Notes: generated by a model not told the origin, from the letters alone. Counted from the first letter of the stretch, positions 1 to 5,683 are shown. The stretch is 8,436 nt of DNA from Spirochaetaceae bacterium (GCA_031279895.1 JAITHR010000191.1:1-8436), one strand, 5' to 3'. Numbers and translations are program-made.

Positions 1-96
1 CGCACAACAACGCACGGCTCCCGAACCGCCCGCCGTTGCGCGAAGCGTAGCCGCGCCTCAACAACAAACAGTGAAGTAAACGGACACGGTGTTGCA
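1..96. repeat. Non-coding left edge with two adjacent hairpins flanked by CAACAAC
   Basis: Hairpin A pairs 11-18 (CGCACGGC) with 32-40 (GCCGTTGCG), with one bulged T and a 13-nt loop. Hairpin B pairs 38-42 (GCGCG) with 52-56 (CGCGC). The two share bases 38-40, so they cannot both be complete. The heptamer CAACAAC occurs at 5-11 and 59-65, on either side of the structured part. No gene with a credible start or ribosome site is visible here, although the short minus-strand frames are open. The segment lies downstream of the stop codon at 97, so it may fold at the 3' end of that transcript. It lacks the U-tract of an intrinsic terminator. It could also be one copy of a dispersed palindromic repeat. 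Confidence 0.4.
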
Positions 97-1626
97 CTAC
101 TTGGAGGCAACAGGCGGCCATGCTGAAGCCGTCGGAGACGGGGCGGCGGATTTGGAGAGCCGCCATGAGACGGTATAATGCCATTCGACCGGGAAGTGCG
201 GAGAGGTTACGGTAAGGGCCAGGCGTCCCGGTTTTCCCAGCGCCGCCGCGTGGAACGACACGTCCCAGCGCGGCTCCTCTTTGAAAAGGCAGCCGGATTT
301 CACTTTGAACTGAAAAATACCGAGCGTATAGGAGAGTTCTCCCGTAACCTTGGCGGACCGGAACCGGAGGGAGTCTTCGGGCAGGGGAAACGGCGGGGGC
401 TGCCCGTCCGGTTCGGAGGTTCCGAAGACCGCGCAGGAAAAGAGGGAGCGCACCGGGCCCAAAGTAATGCCGAGCGCCCCCTCCGCCTTGTCTTCAACCG
501 TTCCGGTGCGGTCATCAAGGATGAAATCCGCGGCGTTGCGGGAGAGGCCGAGGGAGACCCGTGCGGGCTTCAGGGGAAAGCGACCGAAAACCGTGGTGGG
601 AAATCGGTACGAGAGCGCGGCGGAGCTTTTCAGAAACGGCCCGCCCGCCTCCTCAGCGTACAGGGACGCGCCGAGCTGGAAGAATTCGCTCTTTTTCCCG
701 TAAAACTCCAGGCGCGTCCCAAGCCGGAAGCCCGCGCCTGTCGGGGCGCCGTCTCTGCCGGTAAAGCGGGCGCCCGCCCTTTCCGCCGCCAAAGACAGGC
801 GCCACGGGCGGTTCCCCAGACGGATACCCAGGTTGGCGTAGAGGTCCCTGCCGTAGGCAAAGGTATCCGAATAGGCCCCATCCGCGGCAAGTCCGAAAGC
901 CGCGCCGGAATAGACCGCGGACAGGGCGTAGAGCCGGAAGTCCCGTGCGGGAAGGGGCGGCGCGTTTGAGAACCACGACGACGCGGCGCGGGGCCGCAGT
1001 TCCTTGCCGGTATAAAATCCCTCAAGGCGCAGGACGCTGCGCGGGGTTAGCGCGAGATCGAACCCGCCGGACGCCGAAGGATTAACCTCCGTATCCAGCA
1101 GGACCGAGCCGAAGGCCCGGAACATCCCCCAGCGCGGGCTTGCGAGGTAGAGGTAGGTTTCAGGGGATTTGGTGGCCGAAGCCTGGGTCGCAAGGTCCCC
1201 CGGCGCGTTCTTGCGGTTCTCGGCAAAGGGAGGGGAGCGGTTCCACAGGCCGCGGAGACGGGCGGGAAGGCCCTCCTCGCGCATGATGCCGTAGAGGAGC
1301 CGCGAGCCGGTTTTCTTGTGGTACAACCCGCCGGAAAACGCGGTGTTTCCCGTATTGCCGCTCTCGAAGTCTTCCCAGAAAAAGGCCGGACGCTTGTCGA
1401 TAACCTGCGCCCGTAGGGAAAAGTCCCGCCAGTACACGCTCGCGTCCCCGCGCTGTTCCATGGTTTTCCCCCATGATCCGGTCCACAGGAAACTCCAGTA
1501 CGGGTCGATGTTCGCAAGAAAGGTTTCCGAAAACGCCGCGCACGGGCGGAGCAGAGGGAACGCGGCTACGAAGAGCGTGAAAGCCGCAAGGCCGAGACGC
1601 TGATAGGTGCGGGTAATGCCATACAT
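97..1626 (-). CDS. Exported beta-rich protein, putative outer-membrane beta-barrel, 509 aa
   Basis: I do not recognise a named family. Residues 1 to about 31 form a Sec signal peptide: basic start (TRTYQR), hydrophobic core LGLAAFTLFVAAFPLL, and a cut near RPCAA/FSE. The mature part has many short alternating polar/hydrophobic stretches bounded by Gly, Tyr and Phe (for example LYANLGIRLG, SSAALSYRF, ARVSLGLSRN). It has no further membrane helix, which is the pattern of an outer-membrane barrel of perhaps 16 or more strands. The last strand-like segment, HYTVSWRLS, is followed by an 18-residue Ala/Pro/Ser tail, so the protein does not end on the aromatic residue usual for barrel insertion. The ATG at 1626 has no Shine-Dalgarno sequence. 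A TATAAC hexamer ends four bases before it, so a leaderless transcript is possible. The gene lies 96 bp downstream of the SPOR gene on the same strand and could share its transcript. Function is unknown; the barrel call is inference. Confidence 0.72.
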   Translation of the reverse strand: MYGITRTYQRLGLAAFTLFVAAFPLLRPCAAFSETFLANIDPYWSFLWTGSWGKTMEQRGDASVYWRDFSLRAQVIDKRPAFFWEDFESGNTGNTAFSGGLYHKKTGSRLLYGIMREEGLPARLRGLWNRSPPFAENRKNAPGDLATQASATKSPETYLYLASPRWGMFRAFGSVLLDTEVNPSASGGFDLALTPRSVLRLEGFYTGKELRPRAASSWFSNAPPLPARDFRLYALSAVYSGAAFGLAADGAYSDTFAYGRDLYANLGIRLGNRPWRLSLAAERAGARFTGRDGAPTGAGFRLGTRLEFYGKKSEFFQLGASLYAEEAGGPFLKSSAALSYRFPTTVFGRFPLKPARVSLGLSRNAADFILDDRTGTVEDKAEGALGITLGPVRSLFSCAVFGTSEPDGQPPPFPLPEDSLRFRSAKVTGELSYTLGIFQFKVKSGCLFKEEPRWDVSFHAAALGKPGRLALTVTSPHFPVEWHYTVSWRLSKSAAPSPTASAWPPVASK

Positions 1627-1668
1627 ACCCGTTATACGGCGCGTACAGGGCTTTTTGCTTTAACCACC

Positions 1669-1720
1669 GGAGAAAATAGAAACGGAAAAGCGGAATAAAG
1701 GGAAAGGAGAGTAAAGAGAA
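1669..1720. other. Purine-rich tract in the SPOR / barrel-gene intergenic region
   Basis: Of 52 bases, 47 are A or G on the plus strand; the exceptions are at 1677, 1683, 1691, 1696 and 1712. The minus-strand transcript is therefore almost pure C/U just after the SPOR stop codon and ahead of the barrel gene. No hairpin terminator or clear promoter is visible in the gap 1627-1722. Confidence 0.5.
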
Positions 1721-1722
1721 CG

Positions 1723-2577
1723 TTATGATTTGCTTTGCCAGATCTGGCTGCCCTCAAAGCCTTTTATGGTTTTGATAAAGGCGAGCCAGTAGTCGGCCTC
1801 GCTCTGGGAGGTATAGGGGCCGACCCGCACGCGGAATACGTTCGACCCGTTTACGTCCTTGTTCTCGATAATCGCGGTGATACCTTTGGCCGAGAGGGTT
1901 TCTTTTACATCCTCAGCCCGCACTTGGGTGGAAAACGAGCCGGCCTGCACCCAGTATACCTCCCGCGCCGGCGGCGGCGTCCGGGACGGGCTTCGGGCAG
2001 CCGGTTGGGGCGCCGGCGGTTTATACGCCGCGGGAGCCGCGGTGCTTTGGGGAAGGGCGGGACGGGAAGCGGATCCGGCGCTTGACGGCGCCGGAGGCGG
2101 GGGCGTACTTATGGGCGGCGAAATCTGGGGGGAACGGGCGGAATCCGTTACGCGGGCGGGTTCGCGACTGCTTGCGGGTATTGCGGCGGCGCTTGCGGGC
2201 CTCGGCACCTCGATGACAAGGCTGTTCGCGCCGGCGCCGCTCACCTGCGCGGGCGGTGCGCCGGAGGTTCGGGGCGCCGGTTGGAGAGCCGGCCTCGGCG
2301 GAACCGACGCGGGCTGCTGCTGCGGTTCGGAGGGCTGCTGCTGCAAGCCTTGGGTTTCCTCGCGGTTTCGTATCATATCCATCACGTCAACCGAAGCGGG
2401 CTCCACCCTTTCCGGCAGCGCCGCGGTTTCCTGACCGGCGCCGCTTCGTGAGACGACTCGGGAAGCCACTAAGGGCTCTTCATGTTTCGGTAAAAATATA
2501 AGGATGGAAAGACCTATCACAATGATAAGAAAAATCCCCACTGAAACGGCCACTAACAACAATTTTTTCTTTTCCAT
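1723..2577 (-). CDS. Membrane-anchored SPOR-domain protein, 284 aa
   Basis: Residues 6-29 (LLLVAVSVGIFLIIVIGLSI...) form a single N-terminal membrane helix preceded by MEKKK, giving an N-in, C-out topology. Residues 30-204 are a low-complexity Pro/Ala/Ser/Gln linker suited to crossing the periplasm. Residues 205-282 are a SPOR domain: VYWVQAGSFSTQ, then the helix AEDVKETLSAKG, and FRVRVGPYTSQSEAD. SPOR domains bind peptidoglycan glycan strands stripped of stem peptides and are typical of division-site proteins such as FtsN and DedD. This protein has the same plan but no FtsN-specific motif that I can see. A TTG at 2583 would add two residues; I chose the ATG at 2577 because GAG at 2585-2587 sits seven bases upstream of it. 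It follows coaE by 88 bp on the same strand and probably shares its transcript. Confidence 0.88.
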   Translation of the reverse strand: MEKKKLLLVAVSVGIFLIIVIGLSILIFLPKHEEPLVASRVVSRSGAGQETAALPERVEPASVDVMDMIRNREETQGLQQQPSEPQQQPASVPPRPALQPAPRTSGAPPAQVSGAGANSLVIEVPRPASAAAIPASSREPARVTDSARSPQISPPISTPPPPAPSSAGSASRPALPQSTAAPAAYKPPAPQPAARSPSRTPPPAREVYWVQAGSFSTQVRAEDVKETLSAKGITAIIENKDVNGSNVFRVRVGPYTSQSEADYWLAFIKTIKGFEGSQIWQSKS

Positions 2578-2602
2578 AATCAATCTCTATTCGCTCTCTA
2601 AT

Positions 2603-2618
2603 CTCATGCGCTCATGCC
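2603..2618. repeat. Two tandem octamers (CTCATGCG, CTCATGCC)
   Basis: Two abutting copies differ only in the last base, between coaE and the SPOR gene. Together with the octamer run at 2645-2676 they give this short spacer a recurrent CTC-plus-five-bases rhythm. The meaning is unknown. Confidence 0.5.
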
Positions 2619-2621
2619 GCC

Positions 2622-2638
2622 GCACGTTTACAACGCGC
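2622..2638 (-). other. Short stem-loop between coaE and the SPOR gene
   Basis: In the minus-strand transcript GCGCGTT pairs with AACGTGC (seven pairs, one G-U) around a GTA loop. No U-tract follows, so it is more likely a processing or stability element between co-transcribed genes than a terminator. A 3-nt loop on a 7-bp stem could also arise by chance. Confidence 0.35.
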
Positions 2639-2644
2639 TATACC

Positions 2645-2676
2645 CTCGATTCCTCGATTTCTCTATTACTCGATTG
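2645..2676. repeat. Four tandem octamers across the coaE stop codon
   Basis: On the plus strand the units are CTCGATTC, CTCGATTT, CTCTATTA and CTCGATTG, with no bases between them. The third carries a G-to-T change in the fourth position, and the last base varies freely. Its final TTA (2666-2668) is the coaE stop codon read on the minus strand, so the array lies half in the coding end and half in the spacer. Confidence 0.8.
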
Positions 2677-3283
2677 CGATTCCCCGCAGCGCAAGAATCC
2701 GGTCTATCTGGTGTTCCAAAGGCTGCCCGAAAAGGCGGAGCCCCAAGGCGCCGCCGTTATAGATGGTATACATATCGGCATTTTTCCGTAAATATTGAGT
2801 GCCGAAGTCCCGCTGGCTGCGGAATCGCTTGAAAAGCTGCGCCCAAGACAGGCTGTCCCGCTTTTTAGCGCGGAGAAGGCGGGTAAGAAGCGGGGCTTTC
2901 ACCACTATAATAAAGTCAAGGGAAGAAAATGCGCGGGATTTATGGAGGAGCGCCGCGTTTACCGCGCAGGCGCGTCCGGTTTGCCGTGCGATCCACTGTT
3001 CCGTAAGCCGGTTCGCCCCTGGATGGACAAGGTTCTCCAGTTCGGAAAGCGCCTCCGGATCGCCGAAGACTTTGTTTCCCAGCCTTTTCCGGTCTATAGC
3101 GCCGTCGTTTCCCAGAATATCCTTTCCGAAGCGGGCAAGAATGGCGGCTTTTTCCATTTCAATGGCCTGATGCCCCAGTTTATCCACATCCAGCGCCGGA
3201 ATGTTTCGGGCTTCCAGCAGTTTCGCCACATGATTCTTTCCCGCGCAGTAGGTTCCGGTAAGGCCGATAACCAGCGGTTTCAA
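2666..3283 (-). CDS. coaE: Dephospho-CoA kinase, 205 aa
   Basis: CoaE carries out the last step of coenzyme A synthesis, ATP-dependent phosphorylation of the 3'-OH of dephospho-CoA, in the cytoplasm. The sequence begins KPLVIGLTGTYCAGKNHVA, the CoaE P-loop at residues 7-17, but with Asn17 where Ser or Thr is usual. It continues with DVDKLGH (32-38), the counterpart of the D-x-D substrate motif, DRKRLGNKVF (64-73), ELENLVHP (81-88) and the lid-like VNAALLHKS and RFRSQRDF. Length fits the family (about 200 aa). I chose the TTG at 3283 because it puts Met directly before KPLVIG, as in family members, and GAGGGGG lies nine bases upstream. An upstream ATG at 3346 would add 21 residues lacking family character (MGGGAAALPVAPAVYARGNT). 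It is separated from the sigma gene by about 208 bp and may have its own promoter. Confidence 0.93.
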   Translation of the reverse strand: MKPLVIGLTGTYCAGKNHVAKLLEARNIPALDVDKLGHQAIEMEKAAILARFGKDILGNDGAIDRKRLGNKVFGDPEALSELENLVHPGANRLTEQWIARQTGRACAVNAALLHKSRAFSSLDFIIVVKAPLLTRLLRAKKRDSLSWAQLFKRFRSQRDFGTQYLRKNADMYTIYNGGALGLRLFGQPLEHQIDRILALRGIAIE

Positions 3284-3292
3284 AGTCGTATT

Positions 3293-3299
3293 CCCCCTC
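3293..3299 (-). promoter_or_regulatory. Ribosome-binding site deciding the coaE TTG start
   Basis: GAGGGGG on the minus strand ends nine bases before the TTG at 3281-3283. No comparable purine block precedes the in-frame ATG at 3346 at good spacing. Confidence 0.6.
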
Positions 3300-3355
3300 G
3301 CGTATACGGCGGGGGCTACCGGTAACGCGGCTGCGCCCCCACCCATCTTTCCCGC

Positions 3356-3384
3356 AGTATATGCGAGGGATTCCGCTTTGTATA
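3356..3384 (-). promoter_or_regulatory. Candidate sigma-70 promoter for coaE
   Basis: On the minus strand, TATACA (3379-3384, four of six matches to TTGACA) is followed after 17 bases by TATACT (3356-3361, five of six matches to TATAAT). It lies between the sigma gene and the coaE TTG, after the stem-loop at 3404-3442. This would give coaE its own start and a leader of about 65 bases. Matches this short are common by chance. Confidence 0.35.
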
Positions 3385-3403
3385 CCGGCGCGGCCAGCGG
3401 GCG

Positions 3404-3449
3404 GGGCGCGTCCAGGGGGCTTTAGAAACCCCTCCCGCGCCCTTTCTTT
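3404..3449 (+). terminator. Strong two-part stem-loop with a T-tract on the plus strand
   Basis: GGGCGCG (3404-3410) pairs perfectly with CGCGCCC (3436-3442). Inside it AGGGG (3414-3418) pairs with CCCCT (3429-3433) around CTTTAGAAA. TTTCTTT follows at 3443-3449 on the plus strand, so as an intrinsic terminator it would act on plus-strand, antisense transcripts heading into the sigma gene. In the minus direction it lies 50 bp past the sigma stop and has no U-tract. It could still fold there and protect or end the sigma mRNA. The rest of the 208-bp gap 3284-3491 shows only GC-rich partial palindromes and the candidate promoter noted separately. Confidence 0.5.
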
Positions 3450-3491
3450 GCGCCGCCCGCGTACCGTACCGCGCCGTTACCGGTCGCCGGC

Positions 3492-4565
3492 TCAGGGGTT
3501 CTCGTTTAATTCATGGAGCTCTTTGATGTTCCGCAGTTTGAACGTGGCTTTTTCCTGAATCTGACGGACCCGCTCGCGGGTAATGCCGAGAATCTTGCCG
3601 GTTTCTTCCAGCGTCAAAGGGCCCTCACCGGCAAGCCCGAAGCGCAGCTGCATAATTTTCATCTCCCGCTCGGAAAGATACGAAAGGATCTCTTCCATGG
3701 CTTCCTGAAGGGTTATGGAAAAGGCCATGTCAAAGGGTTCCTCAAGGTTCTCGTCCTTAATAAGGTCGGAAAGCCGCGTGAGGTTGCCGTCATCCACGAT
3801 GGTGTCGAGGCTGGTGGTCTCTTGGGAGAGCTTGACAATCTCCTTCACCTTCGCAAGGGGCAGTCCCAAGTATTCAGAGAGCTCCTCGTTGCTGGGATCC
3901 CGCCCCAGGTCCTGGGTCAGCTGCTTTGAAACAAAGTAGCATTTCTTAATGGTGTTGAGCATATGGATGGGGATGCGGATGACCCGCCCCTTGTCGGCGA
4001 TGCTTTTTATGATAGCCTGGCGTATCCACCACGTGCCGTAGGTGGAAAACCGGCACCCTCTGGTGTAATCAAACCGCTCCACCGCCTCAATAAGCCCGAT
4101 ATTTCCCTCGTCAATCAGGTCAAGGAGAGACAACCCCCGATGTTGGTAGTTTTTGGCTATGGAAACCACCAGACGGAGGTTCGAGTTAATCATCCTGTCT
4201 TTATAAAGCTGGAGAGAGCTGTTCAGTTTGGCGCGATCGCTCCGGTACGTTCCCTCATCCGCGCGCCCCCGGTTCCGCTCGTCAAGATCTCGGAGTTTCT
4301 GCCGCAGCACCACTATCTTCTCCCCGATAATCTGTTCCTCATCAACGGTTAAAAGGGGGAACTTGGAGATCTGCTTGAAATACAGCGCCAAAGGATCCGT
4401 TTCTTTCGAAAGTCTCGATTTTCTGAGACTCTTCGAGGCGCGGGAATTCTGTGGCCGCTTTTTGGAATGCGTTTTTTCCGCTCCTTTATCACTCATAGGA
4501 TATAACGTACCCTCTTTTTTTTTGACTATCCGCTCTACTTCCGTAGAAACACTTGTTTTTAACAT
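3492..4565 (-). CDS. Group 2 sigma-70 factor, RpoS-like, 357 aa
   Basis: This cytoplasmic factor gives RNA polymerase promoter specificity. Residues 1-55 are a basic, non-conserved leader. Region 1.2 is at 57-84 (DPLALYFKQISKFPLLTVDEE). Region 2 is at about 126-202, with NLRLVVSIAKNY, DLIDEGNIGLI and the -10-melting part FSTYGTWWIRQAI (Trp179, Trp180, Gln183). Region 3 is at about 204-284. Region 4 is at about 289-350, with a helix-turn-helix LTLEETGKILGITRERVRQI that keeps the -35 contact residues of RpoD. The long acidic region 1.1 and the non-conserved insert of primary RpoD factors are missing, so this is an alternative group 2 factor like RpoS. The position matching E. coli Thr440, a -12 base contact, is Ile186. 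The ATG at 4565 is fixed by a strong ribosome site. It lies 85 bp downstream of a LysM/degenerate-M23 gene, as rpoS follows nlpD in enterobacteria. The orthologue name is not certain. Confidence 0.93.
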   Translation of the reverse strand: MLKTSVSTEVERIVKKKEGTLYPMSDKGAEKTHSKKRPQNSRASKSLRKSRLSKETDPLALYFKQISKFPLLTVDEEQIIGEKIVVLRQKLRDLDERNRGRADEGTYRSDRAKLNSSLQLYKDRMINSNLRLVVSIAKNYQHRGLSLLDLIDEGNIGLIEAVERFDYTRGCRFSTYGTWWIRQAIIKSIADKGRVIRIPIHMLNTIKKCYFVSKQLTQDLGRDPSNEELSEYLGLPLAKVKEIVKLSQETTSLDTIVDDGNLTRLSDLIKDENLEEPFDMAFSITLQEAMEEILSYLSEREMKIMQLRFGLAGEGPLTLEETGKILGITRERVRQIQEKATFKLRNIKELHELNENP

Positions 4566-4570
4566 ACGGT

Positions 4571-4579
4571 ACCTCCCCC
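4571..4579 (-). promoter_or_regulatory. Strong ribosome-binding site of the sigma gene
   Basis: The minus strand reads GGGGGAGGT, then ACCGT, then ATG. It is the strongest Shine-Dalgarno sequence in the window and fixes the start at 4565 rather than the internal ATG at 4496. Confidence 0.8.
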
Positions 4580-4621
4580 TGAGGTTTGGGATTTTTCAAT
4601 TTTTTATTTTTTATACCATAT

Positions 4622-4647
4622 AAAAGCCGCCGGCGCCGCGGGGTTTT
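4622..4647 (-). terminator. Weak terminator-like hairpin between the LysM and sigma genes
   Basis: On the minus strand CCGC pairs with GCGG around GGCGCCG, and AAAA and TTTT on the two sides can pair in addition. The structure sits three bases past the LysM stop and is followed by TTTTATATGG. The core stem is only four pairs, so partial termination with read-through into the sigma gene is more likely than a full stop. The AT-rich stretch after it (4580-4621) could hold a promoter, but I find no good -35/-10 pair. Confidence 0.3.
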
Positions 4648-4650
4648 CTA

Positions 4651-5520
4651 TTATGCCCGCGGAGCTTTGGCAGGGTCAATAGGGGTATTGCTCCGATACA
4701 CAAGAAAAAATAGCTGAGGCTTTCTGGATACCGCGTCGATACCCAACCTCCCAAGCTCGCTACCGGACTTTACCTTATCGCCCTCTCGTACCGACAGACT
4801 CTCACAACCGCCGTACACATATAAATAGCCGCCGTTTACCTGTACAATCGCTACTTTGCCAAAACCCCGATAGGGTCCGGCTGACACCACGGTCCCCTGG
4901 GTGAGGCTCCGTACCGCCTCTGACTTTTCCCCTAAAAGCGCCACTCCGTAGAGTTTGCCGGTCATGTAAAGCACCTCTTTGGCGGCTACAGGCCACCTTA
5001 TGGAATCATCCACCGGTTTCGGCTCCATGACGCGGGTATTGGCGCCGCTTGGGGGCCTCGCGCCGGTCGGCGCGGGCGCCTCGTTTCCTGAAACCACGCG
5101 CCGCTCCTGCGGCTTTACCGGTATCTTAAGCAGATCCCCCTCTTTAAGCACATAGGTTTCAGTAAAGTTATTGGCGTTCCGCAAGGATTGCAAGGTAATA
5201 TCGTACTTTCTGGCTATACTATACAGGGTTTCCCCTTTTTTCACCCGGTATTCCACAAAACCGGAGTCCGCTCCTTTCGGTATGGCCAAACGCTGGCCTG
5301 CCTGTAGTTTCTGCGGATCAAGCACCCCATTAAAGCGCATAAGATCCTGAATGTCCACCCTATAGGAACGGGCTATAGAATAAATCGTTTCCCCCCTCTG
5401 AACAATATGAATCGTTTCTTGCGCACTAATGCCCGCCGTCGCTGTCAAACTAAGCGCCAACATATATAAAAGGTATAAAAAATATAATAAAGAATTGAAG
5501 ACTCTATATCGACGATTCAT
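4651..5520 (-). CDS. LysM plus degenerate M23 (LytM) protein, NlpD-like, 289 aa
   Basis: This is a periplasmic cell-wall-binding protein. Residues 1-34 are a signal peptide (basic MNRRYRVF, then a hydrophobic Leu/Tyr stretch, cut near GISA/QE); there is no lipobox Cys. Two LysM domains lie at 37-81 (HIVQRGETIYSIARSY) and 89-134 (YRVKKGETLYSIARKY). A Pro/Ala linker follows, then an M23 fold at about 175-282 (GTVVSAGPYRGFGKVAIVQV, REGDKVKSGSELGRLG). The zinc ligands of active M23 peptidases are gone. Where HxxxD should stand the sequence is LYGVALLG, and HxH is replaced by QLFFLVY; the only His in the protein is His38. Inactive LytM proteins such as EnvC and NlpD activate peptidoglycan amidases, so that role is the best guess. 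Unlike E. coli NlpD, it has two LysM domains and is not an obvious lipoprotein. It begins a minus-strand run and faces the cyclase-like gene across a divergent spacer. Confidence 0.9.
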   Translation of the reverse strand: MNRRYRVFNSLLYFLYLLYMLALSLTATAGISAQETIHIVQRGETIYSIARSYRVDIQDLMRFNGVLDPQKLQAGQRLAIPKGADSGFVEYRVKKGETLYSIARKYDITLQSLRNANNFTETYVLKEGDLLKIPVKPQERRVVSGNEAPAPTGARPPSGANTRVMEPKPVDDSIRWPVAAKEVLYMTGKLYGVALLGEKSEAVRSLTQGTVVSAGPYRGFGKVAIVQVNGGYLYVYGGCESLSVREGDKVKSGSELGRLGIDAVSRKPQLFFLVYRSNTPIDPAKAPRA

Positions 5521-5568
5521 AACATTTCTTTATCGGTATTTTTACCTTTTTTATATACGCTATAAGAG

Positions 5569-5597
5569 AATATATCCTGTATCACACCGACACACAA
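5569..5597 (-). promoter_or_regulatory. Candidate promoter for the LysM gene
   Basis: On the minus strand TTGTGT (5592-5597, three of six matches) is followed after 17 bases by TATATT (5569-5574, five of six). It lies about 50 bases before the start codon at 5520, in an AT-rich divergent spacer. The spacing is good but the -35 is weak. Confidence 0.3.
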
Positions 5598-5634
5598 GTA
5601 TTCTGCGCCGAGAGGGTATAACAAAGTTCCAATG

Positions 5635-5663
5635 TTTAAATAATACCCCACAAATCATAGTAT
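5635..5663 (+). promoter_or_regulatory. Candidate promoter for the CYTH gene
   Basis: TTTAAA (5635-5640) and TAGTAT (5658-5663) are 17 bases apart, each with four of six consensus matches. A better -10-like TATTAT at 5667-5672 has no -35 partner. Both lie within or between the arms of the inverted repeat at 5638-5674, which would let a bound protein block the promoter. Confidence 0.25.
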
Positions 5664-5674
5664 AGGTATTATTT
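5638..5674. promoter_or_regulatory. Perfect 10-bp inverted repeat upstream of the CYTH gene
   Basis: AAATAATACC (5638-5647) is the exact reverse complement of GGTATTATTT (5665-5674), with 17 bases between. The arm centres are 27 bp apart, nearly three helical turns. It may be a two-site operator or a leader hairpin. An AT-rich spacer makes chance more likely, but a perfect 10-bp match is still notable. Confidence 0.45.
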
Positions 5675-5683
5675 TCAAAAGGG

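Noticed and set aside
178..969. 263-aa plus-strand open frame inside the putative barrel gene
   Set aside because: It is antisense to a longer frame with a clear signal peptide; its product is Arg/Gly/Glu-rich without domains, as expected from GC-rich shadow frames.
1859..2434. 191-aa plus-strand open frame opposite the SPOR gene
   Set aside because: It mirrors the low-complexity Pro/Ala linker; composition is Gly/Ala/Arg/Cys-rich and the minus strand has a membrane helix and SPOR domain.
2645..2676. Octamer run as a CRISPR-like array
   Set aside because: Units abut with no spacers and are only 8 bases long.
3284..3346. N-terminal extension of CoaE as a signal or fusion
   Set aside because: It has no family similarity and the TTG start with its ribosome site explains the gene better.
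4380..4450. Hairpin AGTCTC/GAGACT (about 4410-4430) as a regulatory element
   Set aside because: It lies inside the sigma gene's basic N-terminal coding region, where repeated Ser-Leu-Arg-Lys codons explain it.
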